Assembly: GCA_027005635.1 (NCBI GenBank)
Contig: JALTLI010000082.1
Coordinates: 1 to 5,281, forward strand
Direction of reading: 5' to 3'
Source of the DNA: Alphaproteobacteria bacterium
GTDB taxonomy: Bacteria; Pseudomonadota; Alphaproteobacteria; UBA2136; JALTLI01
Length of the DNA stretch: 5,281 nucleotides
The position numbers and the translations under genes were made by a program. Below the pieces are notes generated by a model. That model did no database searches. It was not told the origin of the DNA and worked only from the letters and a program-made list of their open reading frames with translations. Positions within the stretch are counted from its first letter, which is position 1; every line of letters starts with the position of its first letter. Of the stretch, positions 1-5,281 are shown one piece after another.

Positions 1-227
1 TTATAAAAGAAGTTTGAGGTAAAAAGTATGAATGAGAAGATTTACTTGATTTGTTAGTAAATACAGGATTGGCTCCTTCTAGATGACAAGCTAAAAAAGA
101 TATTAAATCAGGTGCAATCTATGTAAATGAGAAAAAAGTTGAATCTTTTGATACTAAGCCAGAATTTATAAATGATATATTACTTTTAAGGAAAGGTAAG
201 AAAAAATATGCTATTGTAGAAAAATAA
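1..227 (+). CDS. tyrS: Tyrosyl-tRNA synthetase, C-terminal S4 domain (5' partial, UGA read as sense)
   Basis: This is the last ~74 codons of a tyrosyl-tRNA synthetase, which charges tRNA-Tyr in the cytoplasm; the catalytic domain lies upstream of the window. Codons begin at 3, 6, 9 and so on, and the stop is TAA at 225-227. The frame reads through TGA at 15-17, 33-35 and 84-86. With these as Gly, the product contains LLVNTGLAPSRGQAKKDIKSG, followed by AIYVNEKKV and the terminal LLLRKGKKKYAIVEK. This is the S4 RNA-binding fold and the RRGKK-Y tail known from bacterial TyrRS. From memory, E. coli TyrRS has Gly at the third TGA (PSRGQAR) and Geobacillus has Arg, so Gly fits better than Trp. A gene finder using the standard code would miss or fragment this gene. 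No terminator hairpin follows the stop. Identity as TyrRS is strong; the exact recoding is an inference. Confidence 0.85.
15..86 (+). other. Three in-frame TGA sense codons (probable Gly)
   Basis: TGA codons at 15-17, 33-35 and 84-86 lie inside the conserved tyrS frame, which is otherwise open to a TAA stop at 225-227. They account for 3 of 7 glycine positions in the fragment if read as Gly. Three stops in such a well-conserved frame, with no frameshift and a normal C-terminus, indicate stop-codon reassignment and not a pseudogene. Confidence 0.75.
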
Positions 228-229
228 GA

Positions 230-475
230 TTTATAATTATTTATTTAATATTAAATATTATTACCTATGCTTTCTACCCTAGCAATCATTTTGATTTATT
301 ATATTTTTATAATTACATCATAAGTGTTGGGTTTACTGGTTTTATTCACTCTTCTGCCTCGTACCTTAGTGCTATTTCTATCTGGATTTTAATATTCTTT
401 TTACCATTCTTAATTAAAGAAGAAAAAGATAAATACGGTTATGCGAAAATAGCTAGTAATGCAGATATTAAAGCC
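230..475 (+). other. N-terminal coding extension of the VirD4-like protein, two membrane segments, no canonical start
   Basis: This 246-base stretch is not an empty gap. It is open in the same frame as the coupling protein that follows, and the frame stays open back to a TAA at 197-199. It encodes a hydrophobic segment (about 230-277, Ile/Leu/Tyr-rich), a polar loop with NHFDLLYFYN, a second hydrophobic segment (about 362-415, containing SAISIWILIFFLPFLI), then KYGYAKIASNADIKAMG. A two-helix N-terminus followed by a G-x-A-x-x-A-x-x-x-D-I motif is typical of VirD4/TraG coupling proteins. No ATG, GTG or TTG occurs in frame between 200 and 475. Possible explanations are a rare ATA or ATT start (ATA at 224 or 233, ATT at 236 or 239), a lost start codon, or an artificial or natural join that removed the true 5' end. 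No clear Shine-Dalgarno is seen. Confidence 0.75.
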
Positions 476-2560
476 ATGGGACTTAAAAATAAACAGGGTA
501 TTTTACTAGGTAAAAGATCTGCTAACAATAAAAGTGCCATTGGTAAAAAAGGTGGTTTAAATAATTGGATTCAAGACGGAGGAGAGTATAATTATTTACG
601 TTTTACAGATCCATTAAGTGTTCTAATTCTAGCTCCTTCAGGAACAGGTAAAACAAGTGGACTTGTTATACCGAACCTTTATTTCTTAAAACACTCTATT
701 ATCTGCCATGATCCTAAAGGTGAAATGTTTGAAACAACAAATAAATGGAGAAGTAATTTTAGTAAAGTTGTAGCTTTTGACCCAGTTAAAAGCAAAACTG
801 CTAGGTTTAACCCTTTATCTAGAAAATTACTACCTCAAGAGAACGGTGCTATAGATTTTGGTAAACTACGTGGCTATATTGAAAATGTAGGTACAACGAT
901 CATTCCAAAAGATACTAATTCTAAAGGGGCGTTTTTTAACGATACAGCTCGTCAAGTATTCATATTTGTAGCAGAATGGCTTTGTTGGAAAGAAGGTGAT
1001 TCAAGCCTACCAACCGTTTATAAAATGATAACATCTAATAAAGATTTCTTAACAGCACTAGAATTTATGCGTATTGGTATTGATCCTAGAAATATGAAAA
1101 GTGATGCTACAGTTAAAGATGTTTTAGAATTAATTAAAGATGACCCTAATTTAGCTACATTAGAATCAAGTCCTTACAGAAAAACTGGCATAAATGGTGA
1201 CTTAATGCCCGAAGACTTTATTAATGATTTAAATTCTATAACCGTATCTTCTGGTGGTTCTGAACAATGGGCAGGGGTTCTTGGAACACTTAATCAACAC
1301 ATGAATATTTTTGCAGACAAAACTATTGCTGAAAATACAAGCGGTGAAACACAGCTTATACCAGAAGATTTTAGAAAAGAATCTATTACTCTTTATGTTG
1401 TTGTTCGTGATGAAGATAGAGATCGCCTTAAAGGGCTTGTAACACTACTATTTGAAGTATTTGCTAATACATTATTATCAACTATGCCAAAAGATGATGA
1501 TTATCGTGTAACTCTTCTTTTAGATGAATTTACTCGCTTAGGTAAATTAAAGGTAATTAAAACATTACCTGAAATATCTCGTGGATATAATGTAAACGCT
1601 ATGTTTCTTGCTCAAGACTATGCTCAAATTGAATCTGTTTATGATTTAGCTACAACTAAAATCTTTGATACCAATACTGCGTATAAAGTAATTTTTAGAC
1701 AAAATAATTACGATACAGCAGAAAGAGTTTCTAAAACTATTGGTAACAAAACAGAAGAACGAGTATCTGAAAGCAAACAAAGTGGTAAAAGTAAAGGTAG
1801 TAAATCTACAAGCCAAGAAGGTTTACGCTTATTTACAGCTCAAGATATAATGAATTTACCCAAAGAAAACACTCTTATTTTATCTCAAGGTTTTCTTGCA
1901 AAACCTGTTCTTGCAAGAACTGCTTATTTCTTTGAAGATAAAAAAATGATGAATGATTTAAAACGTGGCTATCCTAAAGGTAAAAAACCACTACCTCCAC
2001 CTATTAAACCTGAACCAAAGCTATTACCTCATGTAATTAAGCTAAGTGAAGGATATATAGAACCAGATCCGCCTCTAGCGAATGAAACAGAGCCTAAGAA
2101 GGCTGAAGCAGAGGCAAAGCCTGAAAAGACAGAACTGCAAAATGCAGTTGAAGCAGAGGCTCAAAAAGAGCCTGAAGCAGATCTTCCAGAGGAAGATGAA
2201 AAAGTATTAAGTGAAGGTGAGGCAAATGCTTTAGGAGTTAATTTTAAACACTATAAAAAAAGAATACTAGCTGGAAAATATAAAGTTAGTATAGATTATA
2301 GAGTTTGGAGTGATCCTGTAGGAATACAACTATTGTGTTGCAATAAGGATAATGGGAAAAAGTTTTCTATAATCGTGTTTAAACAAGAAAAAACAAATAA
2401 CAAGAGTAAATATAAGAACTTTTACGGTGCTAAAGACTATAAAATTGATTTTGGTTCTGAAGATATTGAAAAAAATACTATCTTTATATTTAAGGTGGAT
2501 AAAAAAGATACTGGGAATAATAGTTTATTAGAAGCAAGGAAAATGGAACAAAAACCTTGA
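476..2560 (+). CDS. virD4: VirD4/TraG-family type IV coupling protein with C-terminal accessory domain
   Basis: This is a conjugative coupling ATPase at the inner membrane that links DNA or protein substrates to the type IV secretion channel. Residue numbers count from the ATG at 476. The Walker A motif is APSGTGKTS at 53-61. The family HDPKGE box is at 78-83 and FDP...RFNPL at 101-114. The all-alpha insertion spans roughly 120-300. Walker B LLLDEF carries D350-E351, followed by a RGYN box and a sensor-like LAQD around Q380. The motor ends near 500. A Lys/Pro then Glu/Ala-rich linker (about 500-580) leads to an extra domain (592-687) shared with the next gene. The ATG at 476 is probably internal: it has no Shine-Dalgarno and lies inside the ADIKAMG family motif, and the two membrane helices are encoded upstream, giving ~776 residues in all. 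The stop is TGA at 2558-2560, with TAA one codon later. No in-frame TGA precedes it. Family assignment is very secure; the start is unresolved. Confidence 0.93.
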   Translation: MGLKNKQGILLGKRSANNKSAIGKKGGLNNWIQDGGEYNYLRFTDPLSVLILAPSGTGKTSGLVIPNLYFLKHSIICHDPKGEMFETTNKWRSNFSKVVAFDPVKSKTARFNPLSRKLLPQENGAIDFGKLRGYIENVGTTIIPKDTNSKGAFFNDTARQVFIFVAEWLCWKEGDSSLPTVYKMITSNKDFLTALEFMRIGIDPRNMKSDATVKDVLELIKDDPNLATLESSPYRKTGINGDLMPEDFINDLNSITVSSGGSEQWAGVLGTLNQHMNIFADKTIAENTSGETQLIPEDFRKESITLYVVVRDEDRDRLKGLVTLLFEVFANTLLSTMPKDDDYRVTLLLDEFTRLGKLKVIKTLPEISRGYNVNAMFLAQDYAQIESVYDLATTKIFDTNTAYKVIFRQNNYDTAERVSKTIGNKTEERVSESKQSGKSKGSKSTSQEGLRLFTAQDIMNLPKENTLILSQGFLAKPVLARTAYFFEDKKMMNDLKRGYPKGKKPLPPPIKPEPKLLPHVIKLSEGYIEPDPPLANETEPKKAEAEAKPEKTELQNAVEAEAQKEPEADLPEEDEKVLSEGEANALGVNFKHYKKRILAGKYKVSIDYRVWSDPVGIQLLCCNKDNGKKFSIIVFKQEKTNNKSKYKNFYGAKDYKIDFGSEDIEKNTIFIFKVDKKDTGNNSLLEARKMEQKP
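2040..2220 (+). other. Glu/Lys/Ala/Pro-rich linker in the coupling protein with atypical codon use
   Basis: This stretch encodes the charged low-complexity tether between the ATPase motor and the C-terminal domain (about residues 522-582), with EAEAKPEK and EAEAQKEPEA. A 12-bp direct repeat, TGAAGCAGAGGC, occurs at 2104-2115 and 2149-2160. GAG, AAG, CTG and GCG codons are visibly commoner here than in the rest of the gene, which prefers GAA and AAA. It is likely disordered and may have expanded by slippage or been brought in with the tail domain. Confidence 0.6.
2249..2536 (+). repeat. Paralogous domain, copy 1 (C-terminus of VirD4)
   Basis: This copy encodes residues 592-687 of the coupling protein. 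It aligns without gaps over 96 residues to copy 2 at 2671-2958, with about 44 identities counted by eye. Shared landmarks are YKK, G-x-Y-x-V, VW, I-x-LLC, F-x-QEK, KYKNFYGAKD, KIDFG, KV-x-K and LLEA. The spacing suggests a compact mixed beta fold, but I recognise no known family. Its place at the coupling-protein tail suggests a role in binding substrate or relaxosome, which is an inference. Confidence 0.85.
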
Positions 2561-2619
2561 AAATAAATAAAAAAGTACCTATACTAATAATATTGCTATG
2601 TATAAAGAAAGACGTATAA

Positions 2620-2973
2620 ATGAGGGCTTTAACTCAAAAACAAGCCAAAGAACTAGATATTGAATTTAGTTTATATAAAAAAGATATGCCTACTGGTGTT
2701 TATCAAGTTTTGCTTGAACACAAAGTATGGTGTAAACTTCCTGCTATACACCTTTTATGTCGTGATATTAAAACACAAGAACGCTTAAGCTTTCTTGCTT
2801 TTACCCAAGAAAAGGGTAAATTTAATACAAAATATAAAAACTTTTACGGTGCTAAAGACTGTAAAATTGATTTTGGAGATGAAAAAACTGAAGAAGGGCT
2901 AGTGTTTTTTGCTAAAGTAGAAAAAAATACTAATGGTAATATTATTTTACTTGAAGCTTACCCTTGTAATTAA
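2620..2973 (+). CDS. Small protein homologous to the VirD4 C-terminal domain
   Basis: This is a 117-residue, probably cytoplasmic protein without signal peptide or membrane segment. Residues 18-113 match VirD4 residues 592-687 without gaps at roughly 46% identity by eye, so the gene is a free-standing version of the coupling-protein tail. The start is fixed by a TAA in frame directly upstream (2617-2619); only a weak purine stretch (AAGAAAGA, about 2604-2612) could serve as ribosome binding site. It lies 59 bp after the VirD4 stop and 16 bp before the FecR lipoprotein start, so it is probably co-transcribed. It stops with TAA. Function is not recognised. It could be an adaptor that competes with or pairs with the VirD4 tail, a secretion chaperone, or an immunity-like partner; nothing in the sequence decides between these. 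Confidence 0.85.
   Translation: MRALTQKQAKELDIEFSLYKKDMPTGVYQVLLEHKVWCKLPAIHLLCRDIKTQERLSFLAFTQEKGKFNTKYKNFYGAKDCKIDFGDEKTEEGLVFFAKVEKNTNGNIILLEAYPCN
2671..2958 (+). repeat. Paralogous domain, copy 2 (stand-alone gene)
   Basis: This is the partner of the repeat at 2249-2536. The DNA core at 2830-2876 matches 2408-2454 at 45 of 47 positions; the differences are AAG/AAA and TAT/TGT. That includes matching synonymous positions across KYKNFYGAKD and KIDFG, although flanking protein identity is far lower. Confidence 0.85.
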
Positions 2974-2989
2974 AAAAAGAGATAGAAAT

Positions 2990-3793
2990 ATGAAAAGATC
3001 ATTAATAATAGTAGCATTAATAGCCATAAGCATTACTGGTTGTGGTGAAGATAAAATAGGTAAACTAATTTTTATAAAAGGTGATGTTAACCTTAATAAT
3101 GCTAAAGCAAGTGCCAATATGGAAGTTAGTAAAACTTCTAAAATAACGACAGGTAAAGAAAGTTACGCTCATATTAAGTTTAATGATAATTCATTTATTA
3201 CAATTGCTCCCAATAGTTCTATTGCATTATTGAAATATAATGATTCAAAAGCATCTCCAGTTTTTGAAATGAAAATAGAAAAAGGTATTATTGGTTTTGT
3301 TGACGGTTTAATTGCTAAATTAGACCCAACAAAGGTTAAATATAAAACTATGTCAGCAACTATTGGTGTGCGTGGTTCTAGTGGCTTTATTGAGGTTGAT
3401 GATAACCAACAAACAACAGCAATAGTAAAAGACTGCTGTTTAGTAATGTATGATAATGATAATCCTTCAAAACAAGTTGAATTAAATAAAACGGCTGTTT
3501 CTAGTGTGGCAACACTTGAAGGGAAAACACCTTCAGCTCCAAAAATAACAAAATCTATTACTGATAAGTTCTTAGATTTAGATCCAGTTGCCTTAGATGC
3601 GATTAATGATGAAGCAAAAACAGATGTTTTAATACATAACCCTCGTTATTATGATGCTACTACTGGTAAGAACAGAGCTGTACCTTTAAAAAGAAGTCCT
3701 ATTATTTACAATGATATTTTAAGTGAAGAACGTAAAAAAGAATTGGATCGTTGGGAGAAAAATAGAAGATCCCAAGGCAGAGGGATTAGATAA
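2990..3793 (+). CDS. FecR-domain lipoprotein in the type IV secretion cluster
   Basis: This is a 267-residue predicted lipoprotein. The start at 2990 is chosen over an in-frame ATG at 2933 because it gives a proper lipoprotein signal: MKR, a hydrophobic core, and lipobox ITGC with acylated Cys18. AAGAGAT at 2977-2983 is a modest ribosome binding site, and the upstream ATG would overlap the previous gene. After Cys18 a FecR-like domain covers about 23-150: G-K-L-x-x-I-K-G-D-V, a TTGKESYAHIKF segment, DNSFITIAPNSSI, and the family hallmark ATIGVRGSSGF. The last ~100 residues are charged and end in a Lys/Arg/Glu-rich tail. FecR domains occur in sigma-factor regulators and in many periplasmic or surface proteins. 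No TonB or sigma/anti-sigma partner is visible here, so an envelope-anchored T4SS structural role (VirB7-like position) is an inference. The gene ends in TAATG shared with the next start. Confidence 0.85.
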   Translation: MKRSLIIVALIAISITGCGEDKIGKLIFIKGDVNLNNAKASANMEVSKTSKITTGKESYAHIKFNDNSFITIAPNSSIALLKYNDSKASPVFEMKIEKGIIGFVDGLIAKLDPTKVKYKTMSATIGVRGSSGFIEVDDNQQTTAIVKDCCLVMYDNDNPSKQVELNKTAVSSVATLEGKTPSAPKITKSITDKFLDLDPVALDAINDEAKTDVLIHNPRYYDATTGKNRAVPLKRSPIIYNDILSEERKKELDRWEKNRRSQGRGIR

Positions 3794-3795
3794 TG
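3791..3795 (+). promoter_or_regulatory. TAATG stop/start overlap (translational coupling)
   Basis: The TAA stop of the FecR lipoprotein (3791-3793) shares its last A with the ATG of the VirB6-like gene (3793-3795). A purine run with AGAGGG at about 3779-3784 lies a suitable distance upstream. This arrangement normally couples translation and suggests that the two proteins are made together. Confidence 0.7.
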
Positions 3796-4974
3796 AAATT
3801 TATCCTTCTTTTATTAATAGGATTCTTAATATTTACTCCAATATCTGCTAATGCACAATTTGGCAGTAGTTCTAGTGTATCAACCCAAAATGTTGGTAAT
3901 CTTACAGTTGTAAATGCTAACCAAGGAGAAAATGGTATTGCTGCAAATTTACTTAAAACTGTGTATGAAGGGTTGGATTATGCTGTTTGGGATAAAATGT
4001 ATCCTAACCTTGTAAAACCAGTACAAAAAATATTAAGAACTTTAGCCGTTTTATGGTTAGTTTTTTACGCTCTTAACTCATATTTTGGACAACCTCTTAA
4101 TTATGGTTTAATAATTAAACAATTAGCTGTAATAACTTTACTTTACTATTTTCTTGGTACAGAAAAGAATGTGGTTATTAGTTGGACGTATGATTGGTTA
4201 ATAACCACTTTTTACGGCTTTAGTGCATGGGCATTAAATATATTTTCAGATAATACTAGTACTATAAGTTTTTTAAAACTAGATAACGGAGATAGTTTAA
4301 CTCAAGTATATAGTGCAATAAATTCTATTGAAGCAATGATGCGAAAGATATTAGAATTTAGCGGGGTAATATATGATTATTATTCTGAAGGAATTACTAA
4401 TATTGCAGGGGTTTTTAAAGGTGGTTTACTTGCTGTAGTTTTGATTTTAGTATTTGGTTTTTATTTATTATATTTTACATTTATATTTGCTTACGCATTA
4501 TTTGCCCTCCACGTATATTTTGCTTTAATGCCAATAATGCTTGCCTTTTACCCATTTAAAGTTACTCGTCCTACTTTTAATCAATGGATAAAAAGTGTAT
4601 TTAACTATTTAACTATTCCAGTCCTTGCTTCAATCGCTCTTGGGATTACCACTTATTTTATGAATGATTCAATTTATAAAATGACCAGATATTTAGATTT
4701 AAAAGAAGATGCAACGGGGGCTTTAATGGAAATTTATATTCCATTAATTCTTGTAGGGTTTATCGGTTATATGATTTTACTTCGTGTTGGTGATATGGCT
4801 TCACACTTAACAGGTGGTGCTTCAACAGGACTTGGAGCTGACTTTAGTCGCACTATGAACATGTTTGCAAATACTGTTACAGCAGTATCAGCAGGAGCAG
4901 GAGTTACTTATGCTGTTACTAAAGCAGGGGCTTCTAGTACAAAAGATATATATAAAAGATTAAGAGGAGAATAA
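3793..4974 (+). CDS. VirB6/TrbL-type polytopic inner-membrane protein of T4SS
   Basis: This 393-residue protein is a likely inner-membrane channel component of the conjugation apparatus. It starts with a cleavable-looking signal peptide (1-21, ending ANA before Q22), then a Ser/Asn/Gly-rich periplasmic stretch to about residue 75. Hydrophobic helices follow at roughly 81-98, 105-121, 130-150, 211-232, 233-254, 271-290 and 313-330. The YPFKVTRPTFNQWIKSVFNY segment (253-272) is a typical VirB6/TrbL cytoplasmic loop with its conserved Trp. The end has the small-residue HLTGGASTGLG stretch (339-349) followed by an Ala/Gly/Ser-rich tail. Length and layout suit the family, as does the next gene. 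It ends with TAA one base before the VirB5-like start. VirB6 and TrbL cannot be told apart from this alone. Confidence 0.87.
   Translation: MKFILLLLIGFLIFTPISANAQFGSSSSVSTQNVGNLTVVNANQGENGIAANLLKTVYEGLDYAVWDKMYPNLVKPVQKILRTLAVLWLVFYALNSYFGQPLNYGLIIKQLAVITLLYYFLGTEKNVVISWTYDWLITTFYGFSAWALNIFSDNTSTISFLKLDNGDSLTQVYSAINSIEAMMRKILEFSGVIYDYYSEGITNIAGVFKGGLLAVVLILVFGFYLLYFTFIFAYALFALHVYFALMPIMLAFYPFKVTRPTFNQWIKSVFNYLTIPVLASIALGITTYFMNDSIYKMTRYLDLKEDATGALMEIYIPLILVGFIGYMILLRVGDMASHLTGGASTGLGADFSRTMNMFANTVTAVSAGAGVTYAVTKAGASSTKDIYKRLRGE
4963..4969 (+). promoter_or_regulatory. Shine-Dalgarno AGAGGAG for the VirB5-like gene
   Basis: AGAGGAG lies six bases before the ATG at 4976 and overlaps the last codons of the VirB6-like gene. 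It is the strongest ribosome binding site in the window and fixes the start of the final gene. Confidence 0.75.
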
Positions 4975-4975
4975 A

Positions 4976-5281
4976 ATGAAACAATTTATAATTAGTATTT
5001 GTATGATTTTTATAAGTATTAACCAAGCATCAGCTCTCGTAGTGAGTGATCCTGGTTCTTACGCAAGAATGGCTAGTGAACTACAAGAAATGCAAAAAGT
5101 TGCATCTTCTGCGGTTAAACAAGTACAAGAATTGCAAAAAATGTACAACTCCGTAAGTGGTAATTTAAATCGTGGGTCTGGGATTGAGCGTGCTATTCGT
5201 TTTGCAAAAAATAATTTAAAAGATATGACAGGTTCTGTTTTTAAAATTACAGATAAATACGGTGTTGATACAGATATAGAA
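4976..5281 (+). CDS. VirB5/TrbJ-like secreted T4SS protein (3' partial)
   Basis: The first 102 residues are present and the gene continues beyond the window. A signal peptide covers 1-20 (MK, hydrophobic core, ending ASA). The mature N-terminus has VVSDPGSYARMASELQEMQK, which resembles the opening of VirB5/TrbJ proteins, where a V-x-D-P motif is followed by a long helix. Gln/Lys/Val-rich helix extends to about residue 58 (QVQELQKMYNSVSGN), as in minor pilus or periplasmic T4SS subunits. It begins one base after the VirB6-like stop with a strong ribosome binding site, so it is tightly co-expressed. No in-frame TGA is present. The assignment rests on motif, signal peptide and position next to virB6; the remaining sequence is needed to separate VirB5 from TrbJ. 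Confidence 0.72.
   Translation, partial: MKQFIISICMIFISINQASALVVSDPGSYARMASELQEMQKVASSAVKQVQELQKMYNSVSGNLNRGSGIERAIRFAKNNLKDMTGSVFKITDKYGVDTDIE

Noticed and set aside
15..86. UGA read as tryptophan (code 4, Mollicutes-like)
   Set aside because: Trp would be unexpected in the S4 helix position, where Gly, Arg or Lys is usual in TyrRS. It is not formally excluded, because the fragment holds only three such codons.
1..227. tyrS fragment as a pseudogene with three nonsense mutations
   Set aside because: The frame is otherwise intact to a conserved C-terminus, there are no frameshifts, and all three lesions are the same codon, TGA, with no TAA or TAG.
246..260. Perfect AT palindrome TAATATT-A-AATATTA, a possible terminator or recombination site after tyrS
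   Set aside because: The arms contain no G or C, there is no following T-run typical of a terminator, and the stretch is coding for the VirD4 N-terminal helix. In DNA this AT-rich it is easily due to chance.
232..313. TATAAT boxes at 232-237 and 308-313 as promoters for the T4SS operon
   Set aside because: No -35 element lies at a 16-18 base spacing (TTGATT at 291 is only 11 bases from the second box), and both sit within an open coding frame of AT-rich sequence.
2933..2989. Upstream ATG at 2933 as the start of the FecR protein
   Set aside because: It would overlap the preceding gene by 41 bases and place a charged stretch before the lipoprotein signal; the ATG at 2990 gives a standard lipobox and follows a ribosome binding site.

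Overview
The window holds two blocks that do not look like parts of one genome. Positions 1-227 are the 3' end of a tyrosyl-tRNA synthetase gene (C-terminal S4 RNA-binding domain). Its reading frame crosses three in-frame TGA codons at positions where glycine, or at least an amino acid, is expected. That points to a UGA-recoding organism. UGA=Gly (code 25; Absconditabacteria/SR1 or Gracilibacteria in the Patescibacteria/CPR) fits better than UGA=Trp.

From about 230 to the window end runs a compact, AT-rich, plus-strand gene cluster for a conjugative type IV secretion system. In order it encodes a VirD4/TraG-type coupling ATPase with a tail domain, a small protein that is a stand-alone copy of that tail domain, a FecR-domain lipoprotein, a VirB6/TrbL-type polytopic channel protein with a signal peptide, and the start of a VirB5/TrbJ-like secreted protein that runs off the window. 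Intergenic gaps are 59 bp, 16 bp, a 1-bp overlap (TAATG) and 1 bp, so the block reads as one transcription unit. The lipobox and signal peptides suit a diderm, proteobacterial or Campylobacterota-like donor; this is an inference from style only. None of roughly 100 glycine codons in this block is TGA, against 3 of 7 in the tyrS fragment.

The change of decoding falls at about 227-240, exactly where the coupling protein's reading frame continues upstream through two membrane segments but has no ATG, GTG or TTG start. The join is therefore either an assembly chimera or the edge of a mobile element acquired from a standard-code donor into a code-25 genome. The most novel biology is the paralogous domain pair: the same uncharacterised ~96-residue domain is fused to the VirD4 C-terminus through a Lys/Pro/Glu/Ala linker and also encoded alone by the next gene, with a 47-bp core that is almost identical in DNA.

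As a machine, VirD4 would recruit and energise substrate transfer at the inner membrane, VirB6 would form part of the inner-membrane channel, VirB5 would act in the periplasm or at the pilus tip, and the FecR lipoprotein is a candidate envelope-anchored structural or sensory component. The tail domain may recognise substrates or the relaxosome. No RNA genes, CRISPR arrays, transposases or convincing terminators were found.
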